A stretch of DNA of 64,000 nucleotides from Bimuria novae-zelandiae CBS 107.79 (GCA_010015655.1 ML976711.1:62001-126000); one strand, 5' to 3'; shown: positions 1 to 12,101, counted from the first letter of the stretch. Notes: a model not told the origin generated them from the sequence alone. Translations and numbers: made by a program.

Positions 1-871
1 CCTAAGAGCGTAAGGAAGCCCTTAGGTTCTCGCTAGGTAGTAGTGCGCGAACGGCCGTCAACACCACCCCCTTCTACTATAGATATTAGGATGCCAAAAC
101 GCGGCAGCGATGTTATAAAGCTATTTTCTAGAAAGAACTTCTTACTAACTATATAACGATGCGTTTAGCTTACTACTATAGCGTTTAACTATACCTTAAT
201 AATAGTTACTATATAAGACTATGAGATTGCTTCCTTGCGTGAGTAGGTAGAGTAAGCTAACCTGCTAAAACGCTATAAAGTTATAACTAATTTAAACAAT
301 CTCTTCGTAAGTCTTGTAGAAGTTCTTTCTTAAACTAATTAAGAGCCTACTTAACGTGTTCGTAAGGTGAGAAGCGTAGAGCAAGGGGTTGTTATTATAA
401 AAGAAGAGAGTAGCTTTAAGGAGGAAGTAGAGTAATTATTAGTGCAACGTTTAGCACGGAATTAATAACTAACACGATAGTATCTTAATCGTAATTTAAG
501 TGTAGATAAAGAAAGCAATTAAAATCCTTTAAATACGATTTTTTTAATGCTTTTTTAAAATTATTTAATGAAGCTGTGAGCACATTCGCAACGTAGAGTG
601 GTGGCAGCGGCGAAATTTGGCGGGGTGTCGGAAAATGGGGGGTGTCGGAAACTAGGGTGCCCGACTTATAACCTAAAAAACTAGCGCTTAGTAGTAATAA
701 TAAGGACTAGTAACTATAGTACTATACCTAGCTTAAGGCTAAATATAACCTACAATTTCTACGCATTATATTCGTCTACTATAATAAAATCTTTAAGTCT
801 ATTAGCGAGAGTAATATACGTAACAGAAAGTAGAAGATTTTAAAACTAGTTAAATAAGATAGTAATATCTA
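1..871. repeat. AT-rich RIP-degraded repeat, family unknown
   Basis: The stretch is rich in TA and stop codons in all frames and poor in CA/TG, like the degraded transposons elsewhere in the window. A short GC-rich patch at about 605-665 holds two near copies of ggggtgtcggaaa, which could be the end of a transposon. No transposase motif could be read, so the family is not assigned. The repeat runs into an assembly gap. Confidence 0.5.
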
Positions 872-1721
872 NNNNNNNNNNNNNNNNNNNNNNNNNNNNN
901 NNNNNNNNNNNNNNNNNNNNNNNNNNNNNNNNNNNNNNNNNNNNNNNNNNNNNNNNNNNNNNNNNNNNNNNNNNNNNNNNNNNNNNNNNNNNNNNNNNNN
1001 NNNNNNNNNNNNNNNNNNNNNNNNNNNNNNNNNNNNNNNNNNNNNNNNNNNNNNNNNNNNNNNNNNNNNNNNNNNNNNNNNNNNNNNNNNNNNNNNNNNN
1101 NNNNNNNNNNNNNNNNNNNNNNNNNNNNNNNNNNNNNNNNNNNNNNNNNNNNNNNNNNNNNNNNNNNNNNNNNNNNNNNNNNNNNNNNNNNNNNNNNNNN
1201 NNNNNNNNNNNNNNNNNNNNNNNNNNNNNNNNNNNNNNNNNNNNNNNNNNNNNNNNNNNNNNNNNNNNNNNNNNNNNNNNNNNNNNNNNNNNNNNNNNNN
1301 NNNNNNNNNNNNNNNNNNNNNNNNNNNNNNNNNNNNNNNNNNNNNNNNNNNNNNNNNNNNNNNNNNNNNNNNNNNNNNNNNNNNNNNNNNNNNNNNNNNN
1401 NNNNNNNNNNNNNNNNNNNNNNNNNNNNNNNNNNNNNNNNNNNNNNNNNNNNNNNNNNNNNNNNNNNNNNNNNNNNNNNNNNNNNNNNNNNNNNNNNNNN
1501 NNNNNNNNNNNNNNNNNNNNNNNNNNNNNNNNNNNNNNNNNNNNNNNNNNNNNNNNNNNNNNNNNNNNNNNNNNNNNNNNNNNNNNNNNNNNNNNNNNNN
1601 NNNNNNNNNNNNNNNNNNNNNNNNNNNNNNNNNNNNNNNNNNNNNNNNNNNNNNNNNNNNNNNNNNNNNNNNNNNNNNNNNNNNNNNNNNNNNNNNNNNN
1701 NNNNNNNNNNNNNNNNNNNNN
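872..1721. other. Assembly gap (850 N)
   Basis: Unbroken run of N. Its flanks differ: AT-rich repeat on the left, coding-like GC-balanced sequence on the right. A repeat boundary therefore lies inside the gap. Confidence 0.99.
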
Positions 1722-1858
1722 AACAGTACATAAAGGAGGTCTGGCAAGGTGATGAGACACTCAGGCAGTATATGGCCGAAAAGCTTCATCCTACCTACTT
1801 TATGCGCGTTGCAGAGCTCTGCGAGGACGCAGGTGGCCAGAACAACTTTACAGCATAA
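1722..1858 (+). CDS. Partial C-terminal coding fragment, unknown protein
   Basis: Directly after the gap an open frame runs for 44 codons (from 1724) to a TAA at 1856-1858. It reads QYIKEVWQGDETL at the start and ends MRVAELCEDAGGQNNFTA. Codon use is normal and there are no RIP-type stops, so it looks like the last exon of a real gene whose 5' part lies in the gap or is missing from the assembly. I do not recognise the family. The fragment is short, so a chance open frame cannot be excluded. Confidence 0.4.
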
Positions 1859-2899
1859 TTAGAACATCTTATTTGGGTGTATTTGCTTATACTTTAGATG
1901 GAATCAAGATGCGCGACTTTTGAAGTTGCTACCCCTGCAGGAATCCCTGCTGCACGTGACGGCCGACTTTATTGAGATTACCCTTTGTAGTGAGTGGGAT
2001 GTTGTGTGGTATCTTGGGTTGGACAGGATGTCGTCACCGAAGTGGAGATAATGGCCCATGCGCTTTAACGTTAGCCTCGGCGCATCACTTCCTCTCTCCT
2101 GCCCCAGGCCCAAGGCATCTACCAACCATCGCAAAATTGACATGGACCAAAGGCAGCCCAGACGACGTCAGTCTCTCGAATTATCGTCGACGCAACCTTG
2201 AGTCAAATCGTTTTAGAGTGCATTGCATGCCTTCAACAGCACAGAGAGTGCGGCGAAACTCAGCCACACTGCCGGAGGTGCACCCGCCGTGGCGTTGAGT
2301 TCAACTTTCAACGCGATTTGTAGTGGGCAGTCCGCGATCGCCTTCCCCGCAAGCCATCATCGAAGAATTTTTGGACTTCGTTCCAACCCCAGAAGTTTTT
2401 CCCTCCACGCGTGTAAATAATCAAGTTTGTTCAATATTCCAGGAATCAGAATACCAGTTACAGATCGCAGTGAATCCTTCTGTTCTTCGTAGCGTGTTTG
2501 CATGGTTCAAAGCGGGTTTCCCTGTCTGCGCAAAACGGAAAATACAATTGCTGTTGAAGTTATAGTAGTCGGTCCTCTTAAAGGACTTCCTCTTTGTCGT
2601 GAATGCAATTTTTGAGTCTTCGAACGTTTTACAGGCACTGGATTTGTGTTCAGCACAGGCGACTGACTCGTGTGCGGTGCTACGTCACCGGGAAAATGAC
2701 ACGTTGGCTAGCGTTCAACGTTCCTTCCGAATCTCGCTCCTCTTCTACAAGCACCATTACATTGAGAAATCTGGAAGAGGGAAGTGTCTGAGGAATGTCA
2801 AACAGTTCTCGCATGGACAATCGTACTTTTTGACCTACCTCAACTGTGGCAAGCGCGTCGGATGCGACCGGTAATTCGCATGCTTGCCTGGACAGCAAA
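1859..2899. other. Intergenic, no gene seen
   Basis: GC-balanced sequence with only short overlapping frames and no recognisable motif. It includes the upstream region of the HAD hydrolase gene. Confidence 0.5.
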
Positions 2900-3802
2900 A
2901 TGAACGAGCAGCCCCCACCTGTTAGAGCTTGCATCTTCGATGTAGATGGCACACTCATCAATTCAGAAGATATATACACCGACATTTATAACAGAATACT
3001 AAGCGAGTATGGCAGACCTGCATATCCTTGGAGGATAAAAGCTAGGCAGCAAAGCAGAGGTACGGCAGTACGTAATCAAGTCCTGCCGTATCAGGGCCTT
3101 CATTGATCTCTGAAACAGGGTACTCAACGCCTTCTCGACTGGGCACAGGTTCCCCTCACTATTGCAGAATGGAAGACGAAAGAAAAGAAACACACGCACC
3201 TCTTCAAGAACAGCAAGTTACTACCAGGAGTCGAGGAATTGCTCGCTACGCTCTTCACACGCACATCTCTACCATTGTATCTATCGCTAGCCAGCTCTGC
3301 AGGTGCGCGGCTCTTCGCCCTAAAGACGTCACACATCCCTAGCATTACTGCCGCGTTCGCCGATACACGATTGCATGTCTTTGGTGACGACCCTGAGATG
3401 TCGGATAGCAGAAAAAAGCCCGAGCCTGATATCTTTCTCTTGGCTTTGAAGCGGACCAATGAAGCTGCGAAGCAGAACGGCGAGGAAGAAATCGATGCAA
3501 AGGAGTGCTTGGTATTCGAGGATTCTATTGCGGGAGTAGAGGCGGCAAGAAGAGCTGGAATGAGGGTCGTATGGGTGCCGCATCCGGGTCTGGCTGAAGT
3601 CTGCAAAGGAAAAGAGATGGACGTGCTCATGGGTAGGACTGAAGCGGATGGGAAGCTGCCGATATACGGCGAAACCATTGATGCAGAACGGATCGAGCCG
3701 GCTGAAGATGGGCGACTGCTGTCGGTTGATAGACTTGCAGAATTGATTACAAGTCTCGAAGACTTCTCATACGAAGCGTACGGACTTCAGGTCACCAAGT
3801 AG
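2900..3802 (+). CDS. HAD-superfamily hydrolase (putative phosphatase), 2 exons
   Basis: Exons 2900..3067 and 3119..3802 give 283 residues. The 51-nt intron 3068..3118 starts GTACGT, and splicing joins SRGTA to GTQRLLDWAQ in frame. HAD motif I is FDVDGT at residues 13-18 (nucleophile Asp14, Asp16). Motif III is in the SRKKPEPDIF stretch and motif IV is the FEDSIAGVEAARRAG stretch. The layout matches the beta-phosphoglucomutase/pseudouridine-5'-phosphatase branch of HAD enzymes, which hydrolyse small phosphate esters in the cytosol; the substrate is not readable here. The ATG at 2900 is chosen because the in-frame codon further upstream (2846) is GTG. It is a single gene lying just left of a hAT insertion. 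Confidence 0.87.
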
Positions 3803-3887
3803 CGAAAGCAAAATATCACATTTAGACCTGAAGAGGTTTGGCAATAAGGGTGTCTTTCAATTTGAATCTATATCTCTCGGGTGCTCT

Positions 3888-4883
3888 CAGCGCTGCCAAC
3901 GAACAGAACGTTCGATCCGAACAATCGATCCGAACGGCGTTTTCTGGTGTTTTGGATCGAACGAACGAACAGGCATGGTAGGTCGAACAGAGCTTCGAAC
4001 GAACGCATTATTAGAGCCAAAAGTTCGGTTGTTCGGTTGTTCGGGACTACGTTTGATCGATTTAGTATGGGGATTCTGTCCTGTTACGGTATAATTCCAT
4101 CAGCTTCGATTCTATCAGGTTCCATGCCTAGACTCTTGGCAGGATCCAACGTCTATATATATGTAGGATATCTCTACGATAGAGAAATCAACGCAGCCGT
4201 CTTCCCTTCCTCACATGTCCTAATTGGTGGAGTATTACCTTGTTCTGCTGGCCTTGTGCCATGCGTGGCGTTGTCGTATATTGCCTTGTGCAACGTTCTT
4301 GTAGGAGAAGAAAACTCTGAGTTTTCTCGTCGACGTGCCTCCCACTGTTTCCCATCGTCAGCCGTGAGCGTATCTTGTTATGGGTCAATTTGTTACCCGC
4401 TCGCAGTCGTCCCAGTCGACCCAGTCGACCCGGCTAGCATTTGACAGCTATCACCATGCCGGGTCGCGTACGGCAGCTGTCATGGCGATGGCGGAGAGCT
4501 TCGAGAGCTTGGATGACTCGCCATCTGAAGTGGAGTCCGTCGCTCCTACGCATGAGTTTCCCGGCGAGCTGAAAGCGTCCGGAGCTCGTTTTTCTATTGT
4601 ATGGACCCGCCTCTGGCAAGGCAAACGTCTCCTCAACCACGTCGTCAAGAAGGATGCCGGCCAAAACATCCAGCTGGTGGACGGCAGCCAGTTTCTCGAC
4701 CACAACACCAACCTCCTTCCTAATTAGGAAAGTTGTATATATACGAACGTTCGGCCGAACGTTCGTTGTACTGTTAGAAGACGCTCCTGTTAGAGTCGTC
4801 TCGAACGTACGTAAATTTGTATGTGGGCCGAACGAACGAACAAGCACCTTGTTCGGATCCTGTTCGATTCGTTGGCAGCGCTG
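3888..4883. mobile_element. Non-autonomous hAT-type DNA transposon
   Basis: The ends are a 16-bp perfect inverted repeat (cagcgctgccaacgaa), flanked on both sides by the same 8 bp, ggtgctct (3880-3887 and 4884-4891). An 8-bp target duplication with a CAG-starting terminus is the hAT signature. Subterminal regions carry many copies of the motif cgaac/gttcg in both orientations (about 3898-4050 and 4740-4870), as is usual for hAT transposase binding. The 996-bp length is far too short for a hAT transposase, so it must be mobilised in trans. RIP stops are not obvious. Confidence 0.88.
4380..4727 (+). CDS. ORF inside the hAT element, unknown
   Basis: An ATG-started open frame of 115 codons ending in TAG within the hAT element. 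It begins MGQFVTRSQSSQSTQST and contains GARFSIVWTRLWQGKR. No BED zinc finger or hAT dimerisation motif is visible. It could be the remnant of a transposase N-terminus, captured host sequence or chance. A second internal ATG lies at about 4481. Confidence 0.3.
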   Translation: MGQFVTRSQSSQSTQSTRLAFDSYHHAGSRTAAVMAMAESFESLDDSPSEVESVAPTHEFPGELKASGARFSIVWTRLWQGKRLLNHVVKKDAGQNIQLVDGSQFLDHNTNLLPN

Positions 4884-4891
4884 GGTGCTCT

Positions 4892-7390
4892 TTAACACAT
4901 TATACCGAAGGCCAACTTGAAAGGGTTTGTTGGGATGCAGACGAGTGGTTCCCTCACGATAGCGTCAACAACCATTGAAGTAAAGTCATCGTCGTTAAAT
5001 CGACGCCGTCTTACGGATGTAAGATTGCTCTAACTTTCAGTTTGGTTCCATTTTTCCTTTGCGCTAGACCAGTTCTGTACGCCTCGTATGCACACCTGTG
5101 GCAGCTGAGTGTGGGGCGAAGCTACAGGATACTGCAAATGTGCAACGCATCCCGCTCGGATATGAGCTCATGGCCTCATAAACTTGTTATCTCCACTCGT
5201 TCGCGTGTTATAGGCTTATAGCTTCTTGTAGGATCATTATGTTGGCATTCGGGTCCAACTTTCTTGAACCTCCTGCACGTACGTTTTAGTGCTACCAACA
5301 ACTGCATGGGTTAATACTCGGTACTTGCAGCAGGTCCACTGTCCTATACGACTAGTATCCACTTAAGTAATGAGGCGCTATCAGGTTTTTCCGCCGTGAT
5401 TGTAATGTGGGCAAGCGTTGATGAAGGATATGTGGACCTCTCCGAATGGTAAAGATAGCTTGCGAAACTCTTGATGCGCCAGCGAACGATAAGGAATTTT
5501 TTGTTATGTTACATCGAGACTACTCTGAAAATCATTGCAAACCTAGTTACCGGTGAAACATGCCTATACGGTTCATAGCCCCTTTGTGTCCGAGAAGCCT
5601 AGAAGAGCGGCAGTGCCGTGGGATAACACAAGCTGCATGCACCTGCGAAAGACGTCTTACAGAACGCTTAAGCTGGGTATTTCACCCTCATCTAAGCCAA
5701 TATAGCTATCTAGGTATTTTGGGCATCTTACCGGGCCAGATTGAGGAATATAGTAAAAGCCAGTTGGAAACTTGTGCCATTTATAGATGTTAGGAACCCA
5801 GCTAGTTGGTCCTATCGGCGTCTCCGGTCGTCCAGTATCTGCTTCCAGTCTCGTGAGAGCATATCTTGCGGGCGTAAGCAGGCATCAAGTTATCCGTCAA
5901 GCTTTGAATTAACCATAGGTATACATTGGGCTAGACAGCTTCGGCAATTGCCTGTACTGAACGTTCGATCCTCCGAGCGTTAAGCCCGGGATGTTGGTAC
6001 CTTTAGCTGTACGACATGGAAGCTCATGCCCCAAATTCCCTTTAACTTCCATGTATGTGCAAATGGGTTATATGTCGCTTGGAATCCCACGTCCTAGACC
6101 TTGGGACCTTGCACGTTGTATCACGTGACGTCTCCGACCAGGGGCATTCGAATCCCACTGGCTCTTCGCGTGACATACTGATACGACAACATAGTCTTCT
6201 TGTTAAAGATGAGTATCGAAGCACAGCCTCGCAATGTCGCTGTGAAACTTAACGATCCACTTTCATCACCATCTTTCCGAATCGGTACTAGCCCTCAATC
6301 GGCCCGTGCTGGTATTCGGACTCCGAAGCGAATCAGCGCGCAAATTTTACAATCCCGATCGGGGAGCGAAACGAAGGCAGAATTTCATGGAAGTGGCAAT
6401 GGAGGGCGGTGTGCTTGGGACTCATGGTGTGACCTTGAGGTGCAAGTGCTACGCTTTGAGCGGGAAGGCGGAATAAGATGGCACAATGCGCAAATTCAAT
6501 CGCAGAGACTGTCACTATAGGATTTGAGAATCCCAAGTCTTTTTTATGGATGGTGGTTAAGTGCACCTGAGAGTTAGGTATGGCAGAGCTTGCGCACTGC
6601 ATCAGCCTGCTGTATCTTTTCCAGGGCGTTCTTGACGGTCTAAATCACGTCGACCCTGGAATTATCTCCATTTCGCGCACTGGTAATATTCCTGTATTTC
6701 GAAGTCATTCCGTTTGAGACTTTGCGTCTTCAGAACCAGGGGACAAGGCGAGTGAACAGCTGCTGGTAGATCCACCGTTAGGGCTTCCTTCGTGTGCTCA
6801 CTGAGTGCCCACCGGAAGCGATCATTTTGGGCTGGCCTGGGCCATCGCGATCTACGAACATGCGCCCTATCGAGATTGGAAAATGCTATGCAGTAGCATA
6901 GCATTTTTGCATTCAGCGCTCTCTCCGTATGTGGACAGACTAAATGCTCACATTGCGTGGGAAAGATGAATCGACCGATGGCGCGCAGCATGACTGCGCT
7001 CAGGCGCAAGAAAACCCGGCTGATGCATGGTGCAATTGTGGGTTTGCTGTGGATGGGGAATTAGGTGCGGTAGCTCGTGTAAGCTGTGGTCAGCACCAAT
7101 AGATTCTTCCCAAATGTCAAAAGAGACGGGCCGCAAGCGCACCTCAACAGCTGTATTCGAACGCTAGAGGATCGGTAGGGAAATGGATCCAGATAAGGGT
7201 CCGGAAATAACAGAGCGTATACGCGAGAGAATCGATGTAGGAGCAGGCGTTTGGAGTATTGGAACAGCCCTGATGGCGCAAAAATCCTTCCACTAAAGCA
7301 GTCAATCTTGGCGAAAGCAGCACTTTTTGCAAGTGCTGTGTAGAAGAAACGGCAGCGTTTGGATCATTATATTTCATTATTTGCGTCTAT
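4892..7390. other. Long GC-balanced intergenic region, no gene seen
   Basis: About 2.5 kb with no frame longer than about 115 codons and no recognisable protein motif, yet without RIP-type AT enrichment. One perfect 12-bp hairpin lies at 6880..6907. It may be an old decayed gene or repeat region; nothing firmer can be said. Confidence 0.5.
6880..6907. repeat. Perfect hairpin, 12-bp stem, 4-nt loop
   Basis: aaaatgctatgc and gcatagcatttt flank the loop agta. No adjacent gene explains it. Confidence 0.7.
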
Positions 7391-9036
7391 TCAGAATGCT
7401 CGCGGAGGCTTTTTGGGAGCTTTGGGACTAGCCAGCGGCGGGTAGTACTTCTTGTAATACTGCCTCTCGTCCCCTTGTTCTCTCAGATAGCTCTCCTCTG
7501 GCACACTGATCACTTTGGATCTATTGAAGATGTAATCGGATGGCGGCCTTCTACTCTGTTGGCTGCTCGTGCCTGATCCTCTATCGCTCACAGTACTGTC
7601 CGTATCATAGTCTATCAGCGGCAGAACGCCCACTTCGGCCAGCGACTTAGGAATCTCGGGAATTTGAGGAATGCCTCTTGAATTGCGAGCCATCGACGGC
7701 CGCCTCGTACTTCTCATGCTTCTCATGCTCCTCACGCTCCTCACACTAGAGTGGCGTGAAACACTGGGTATCTCCACGCTACGCATGAACACGTTCTCCG
7801 GTGGATCTGGGCTGGCGCAAGGTGTCGCAACATTGGAAGGGATGCGGTTCGATTGTGGCGAAATGAGATGGGTCGAGGATCGATCGAGACCGTACGTCGC
7901 CAGTGGGGCGCAATACTCCACATCCTTCTCTTGCTGGATTGGTCTGCTCGACGACTGCGATGACATGGGATCAAAAGCTTTCCCGTTAGAGAAATATGCC
8001 AGAATATTTTCCTTCTTTGGGCATATGAACTTGTTCACGTTCTCGTCCTTGATCGAACCGGCAAGCATCTTCACGATGAAGGGGTGTAGGGTGGGAAGAC
8101 ACGCGGTGATGACGGACAGATTTTGCGCAATCTGGACGCAGAGAACTGTGCGCCACAAGTCGTAGGTGTAACCCTCAGTTTGTACGGCGTTGAAGAAGTG
8201 CAGTTGTGCGCCAACAGCGGCGACGACACTAGGAACTCGTCAGTAAGCTTCAAGCTCGCCTATGGATATACATACCTCAAGCGAGATAAGAAGAGCAATG
8301 AAACAGACATGCGCCGTCCAGCGGAAGTCCTAATGTTCCAGATACACAAGGGTATTGATATTAAAAGTACTTCAACGATAATGTTCGTGCTGCCGACGTA
8401 GTTGACCCAGCTACGTGCGTCAATGCATGTCTTGCTATCGCTCCACTGCCATGGGTTTGGAAGAGAACATGAAAAAGATGCGACAAGAACACCGGAGATG
8501 GTCCAGAGGGCCGTGAAAGTGGCGAAGATGAATGCCGTTATGCGTGCTGTGCGGCCAGGAAGCATACTCTTGATAAGCCAGCAGAGCGATATTCTGGCAC
8601 AACCCATGTTCGCAATATAGAGTATACAGCCAGCGTACTCAGCCTGCATGAGTTAGAACGGTCGTATGATTACGATGTTTGATCATACCTTCTGAAAGAC
8701 AATCACTTGGCTCGGGCTCAACTCGCTCATGTGCTGGCCAAGAGCTTGTATGGACTCTACCGATACAGCAATAGTCTGAGCTATACTGAAGAGCTAGGCT
8801 GGTCAGCCTTGCGTGATTGCACGAGATGCAAAACTCACAAAAGCGAAAAAGATGAAGAGATCATCTAGGCCGAATCGTCGTGTCTTATCTTTTATCAACA
8901 ATCTCATGGTGAACCTCGTAGTGATAACACATATTGCGACGACTGCCAGTAACCAAGACACGATGTTAATGACTGTGCCACGATCTCCTATTGGCGCTGT
9001 TCGCCTCTTCTCCAGCATCTCCATCCCATGGTCCAT
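7391..9036 (-). CDS. PTH11-like rhodopsin-domain integral membrane protein, 4 exons
   Basis: Exons (minus strand) 9036..8839, 8793..8689, 8643..8276 and 8228..7391 give 502 residues. The three introns are 45-47 nt with CTGAC-like branch sites. The N-terminal two thirds hold seven hydrophobic segments. Family hallmarks are the DRG near the first segment, LDDLFIFFAF, SIAQTIAVS, and a last-helix motif NLSVITACLPTLHPF. The C-terminal ~240 residues are hydrophilic and Ser/Arg/Pro-rich, with a short SVRSMRSMRS repeat, and look like a cytoplasmic tail. PTH11-like receptors are abundant in plant-associated ascomycetes and are thought to sense surface or nutrient cues; ligand and coupling are unknown. 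The start is the ATG at 9036, before the first membrane segment. Confidence 0.88.
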
Positions 9037-9833
9037 GTTGAATGTTGTCGTTGTTAAAGCGCTCGAATCCTCAACGTTGAAGCCAACTTTGCCAGGTCAT
9101 GTGATGGCTGCGCACCGGCCACAAGGCCAGCGAAGTCGACGTAAGTTAGTAACGCAGACGCTGGGGGCTATGGAGGTCTTTAGATAGAGGGTGCGTGAGA
9201 CGCTCGGATCGAAGCGCGCAACGAGGTGTGCGTCGCGGGGTAGGTGCAGGATCCGGCAGTGTGAGCTTAATTGCGCTTATGGATCCCAGGATATTGTACG
9301 GTTAGAGAAGGCGCTGGGCCCTTTAGTGATCCCGACGGCTAGCAGGGCTGGCGTTGTAGAAGCCCGATGGTGTCTTTCGCGCGTGTGTACAACATAATAT
9401 TGGAAAGACGCGCCTTTGGGGAATAAAGTGGGTTCACCGAAGCGTCGACTCATCTCATCGTGGCACAGTCCACCTACATACAGCCCCAGCGCACAGGTAC
9501 AGCCCGATGACAACAAAGGAATTGCGAGCTGCTTGAGCAGGCGACGCCTCGACGATACCCACATCCCATGCACGAGACACCTGCGGCCCCAAGAAAGCGC
9601 AGTAGCGACACTGAAAGGAGTTCGCGGCGTGCGAGTGGTATCTGTGGAATGAGGAAAGTAGGAGCACGGCGTCGGACTTTGAAGATGGGCGATAGTCCCC
9701 GACGCACAGACATTTTTGTAAGCACCGCAGGATTGCTTTTAATAAACGACATGTCCTTTCTGCCCTGCCGAGCGTCAGCACACCGACGCGATGGGTCCTA
9801 TGTTAGCCATCCACTCAATCCCAGTTCAACTAT
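9037..9833. other. Intergenic, no gene seen
   Basis: Upstream region of the PTH11-like gene up to the left end of the piggyBac-like element. Short overlapping frames only. Confidence 0.5.
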
Positions 9834-12101
9834 CCCCCGCACTGTCAAAATCTGCCACAAACGACGCGCCAATCAGCGTCTAGTCGATCTCAACACCAAA
9901 TTTGAATTATAATAACGGCAATTTTTGTTTTACAGCCAAAATCGACCTCTTTCAAAATTACTAGCACATACAAACATGCCAAATCCTGCGTCTGCCGTTA
10001 GCAACGATCCTAACTTCGTAAAATACACAAAATACTCACAAAAACGAGGTGTTTTACCTAACTTACCGTCCACGCCGCCACCGCAATAGAGACCTCTCGA
10101 AATCAATAACCCACGTACTTTTAGAGTCGCTAATTTACCTAAGGGTACTAACAGAGGCTCTCCAATTGCCCTCTTTAACTTGTTTTTCGACGCCGAGGTC
10201 ATAGAGCAGATCGCACACTTTACTAACGATCGCGCTGCTCATGCGCACCCTCAGCTGCCCTCCACGAGAGGCTGGAAACCTACGTCGCCAGGAGAGCTGT
10301 ATACGTACTTTGCAATTGTCGTATATATGGCCGTCCACAGCGAGCCGTCGCTGGCAGAATATTGGAGTCGCGGTCACAAAAACGCGCCTACTCACAAGCT
10401 CAACGACTTCATAGGCTGTACGCGCTAGCACCAGCTAGATCGCTACCTGTACACTGCGGAAGTTAGTCAGACTTTTTAGTCACCTTTTGGCAGGGTGTGG
10501 GATCTCTCAGAGCTCCTCCGCGCGCGCTCTCTGCAGTACTGGCGCCCTAGCAAGCACCTCTGCGTCGACGAGGCTATTACTAGATTTACTAAACGTGCTA
10601 GCGAGGTGATAATTATTAAGACAAAGCCTACACCTAAGGGCTTTAAAATCTAGTGTCTAGCAAACGATAGAGTCGTCCTAAACTAATTATTTTATGCCAG
10701 AGGCAAAGGCCGCGGCCCTGTTAATTTACTAACCTTTACTAACGCTAACGCGCAGGCTTTTACACCTATAAAGTTAGTACCCGTCGCTCTTGTCCTCGCC
10801 GTTGACGCTGATAGTCAGCGCCTTTTTCTATCGGGTCTCCACATTGTGTGGGACGATAATCTGTTTAACACTATACCTATGCTTGAATACCTGCGGCGGC
10901 AAGGCGTGGGTTGCGCAGGGACGGTCCAGATAACTAAGATAACAACTAAAGAGACTTTTAAAGACGCTGCGCGCGTAGAGTTGCAAGCTAAGGACGTTAG
11001 CGTTAAAGGGCGCGCCCGCTAGAAGGTGGCAAAGGAGCGCTTTTCGAGCAGCCTTATGCGTCTAAAAACGCAGTTTACAAAGCACATAGAGTAGGGAGAG
11101 ATTAGATAAGACTTGTCAAAGAGCGGAGAAGTCCTACAGGCAGCGTGGAGAGACAATCAGGTTGTCCTTTTTGCCTCTACCGTCGCAGAGCGTAAGTTTG
11201 TCGTCTTAACACTATGGCCTTGGCACGCTGACGATAGTCGCCACCAGCAATTCAGGTCATCATGAAGCTCCGCCAACGCTCCAAAATAAGCCAAAACAAC
11301 AAGGGGATCTTTGAAAAAGCCTTTGGCAACAAGCCTGTGAGGCTGCTGGGCATACTGCAGATAATTAACAACTACAATTATTATAAAACTAAGGTTAATC
11401 GCTTTAATCAGACGAAGGCGTATTACTCGACCTAGCAAGTTAAGCATTGTACCTAGCAACCTTTGCTCTACTTTCTGCTTAACCTAACGCTTAATAACGC
11501 GTATAGGCTGTCCTTATACTCTAACGCTGCCGCCGCCAAAAGGAGCGGCCACAAAAGGTTCCTATACGACCTTATTAAGCAGCTTTTCAACCGCGGGACG
11601 CGTCTCTGCAACGCAGGAGCAAAGCGCAAGAGATCAGACGACGTCGTTGTCGCTGAGGAGAGCTCCCATCGCTCCGCAAACCTGTATAAACAGGCAAAGA
11701 CTTGTGTACTTTGTGCGGAGCGTGGGCGACGCCAGCACAAGTCTCAGCCTCCCAGGGTAGCTCTAGGTCACGTTCAAGGCAATTTACAGTCTCCTCGACC
11801 TCCTCAGCGTACTCCGCGTACGCGCTTTGGGTGTAGTCTCTGCCAACTGCCTATGTGTAGGCCTGAAGTACGCCCTGAGTGCTGGCAGGAGCACCTCCGC
11901 CGACTGCAAACAATCAAGTCAATTGACACCACCAAGAGCTTAATTATTAAGTAATTTAAGTTAAGTACGAGTAAAAATGCAGATTGTATAAGAATCTACA
12001 GCCAAACTTCATAAATCTTGGTGTTCATGCAGAATCGGAGCTATCGTCCGATTGGCCACTAGCAAGAAGTCCGCCTGTGGCAGATTTTGACAGTGCGGGG
12101 G
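9834..12101 (+). mobile_element. piggyBac-like DNA transposon, RIP-inactivated
   Basis: A 26-bp perfect inverted repeat (ccccc gcactgtcaaaa tctgccaca) occupies 9834-9859 and 12076-12101. The enclosed 2.27 kb encodes a plus-strand piggyBac-type transposase remnant. Flanks read ...actat on the left and atatgg... on the right. The expected TTAA duplication is therefore not visible, and a TA duplication is possible if the repeat is extended by one base (tccccc...ggggga). Confidence 0.85.
9976..11954 (+). pseudogene. piggyBac (DDE_Tnp_1_7-type) transposase remnant
   Basis: From the ATG at 9976 one frame can be followed for several hundred codons, interrupted by TAG/TAA mostly where Trp or Gln is expected (first at 10087). 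Family motifs are readable: NLPKGTNRGSPIALFNLFF and ELYTYFAIVVYMAVHSEP in the N-terminal part, KHLCVDEAITRF around the first catalytic Asp, and AVDADSQRLFLSGLHIVWDD around the second. After about 11230 the frame breaks up, and further pieces continue in other frames to about 11950. The stop pattern fits G:C to A:T transitions from RIP, so the copy is dead. Confidence 0.82.

Noticed and set aside
846..1789. Long open frames of about 300 codons
   Set aside because: They exist only because the N-filled gap contains no stop codons.
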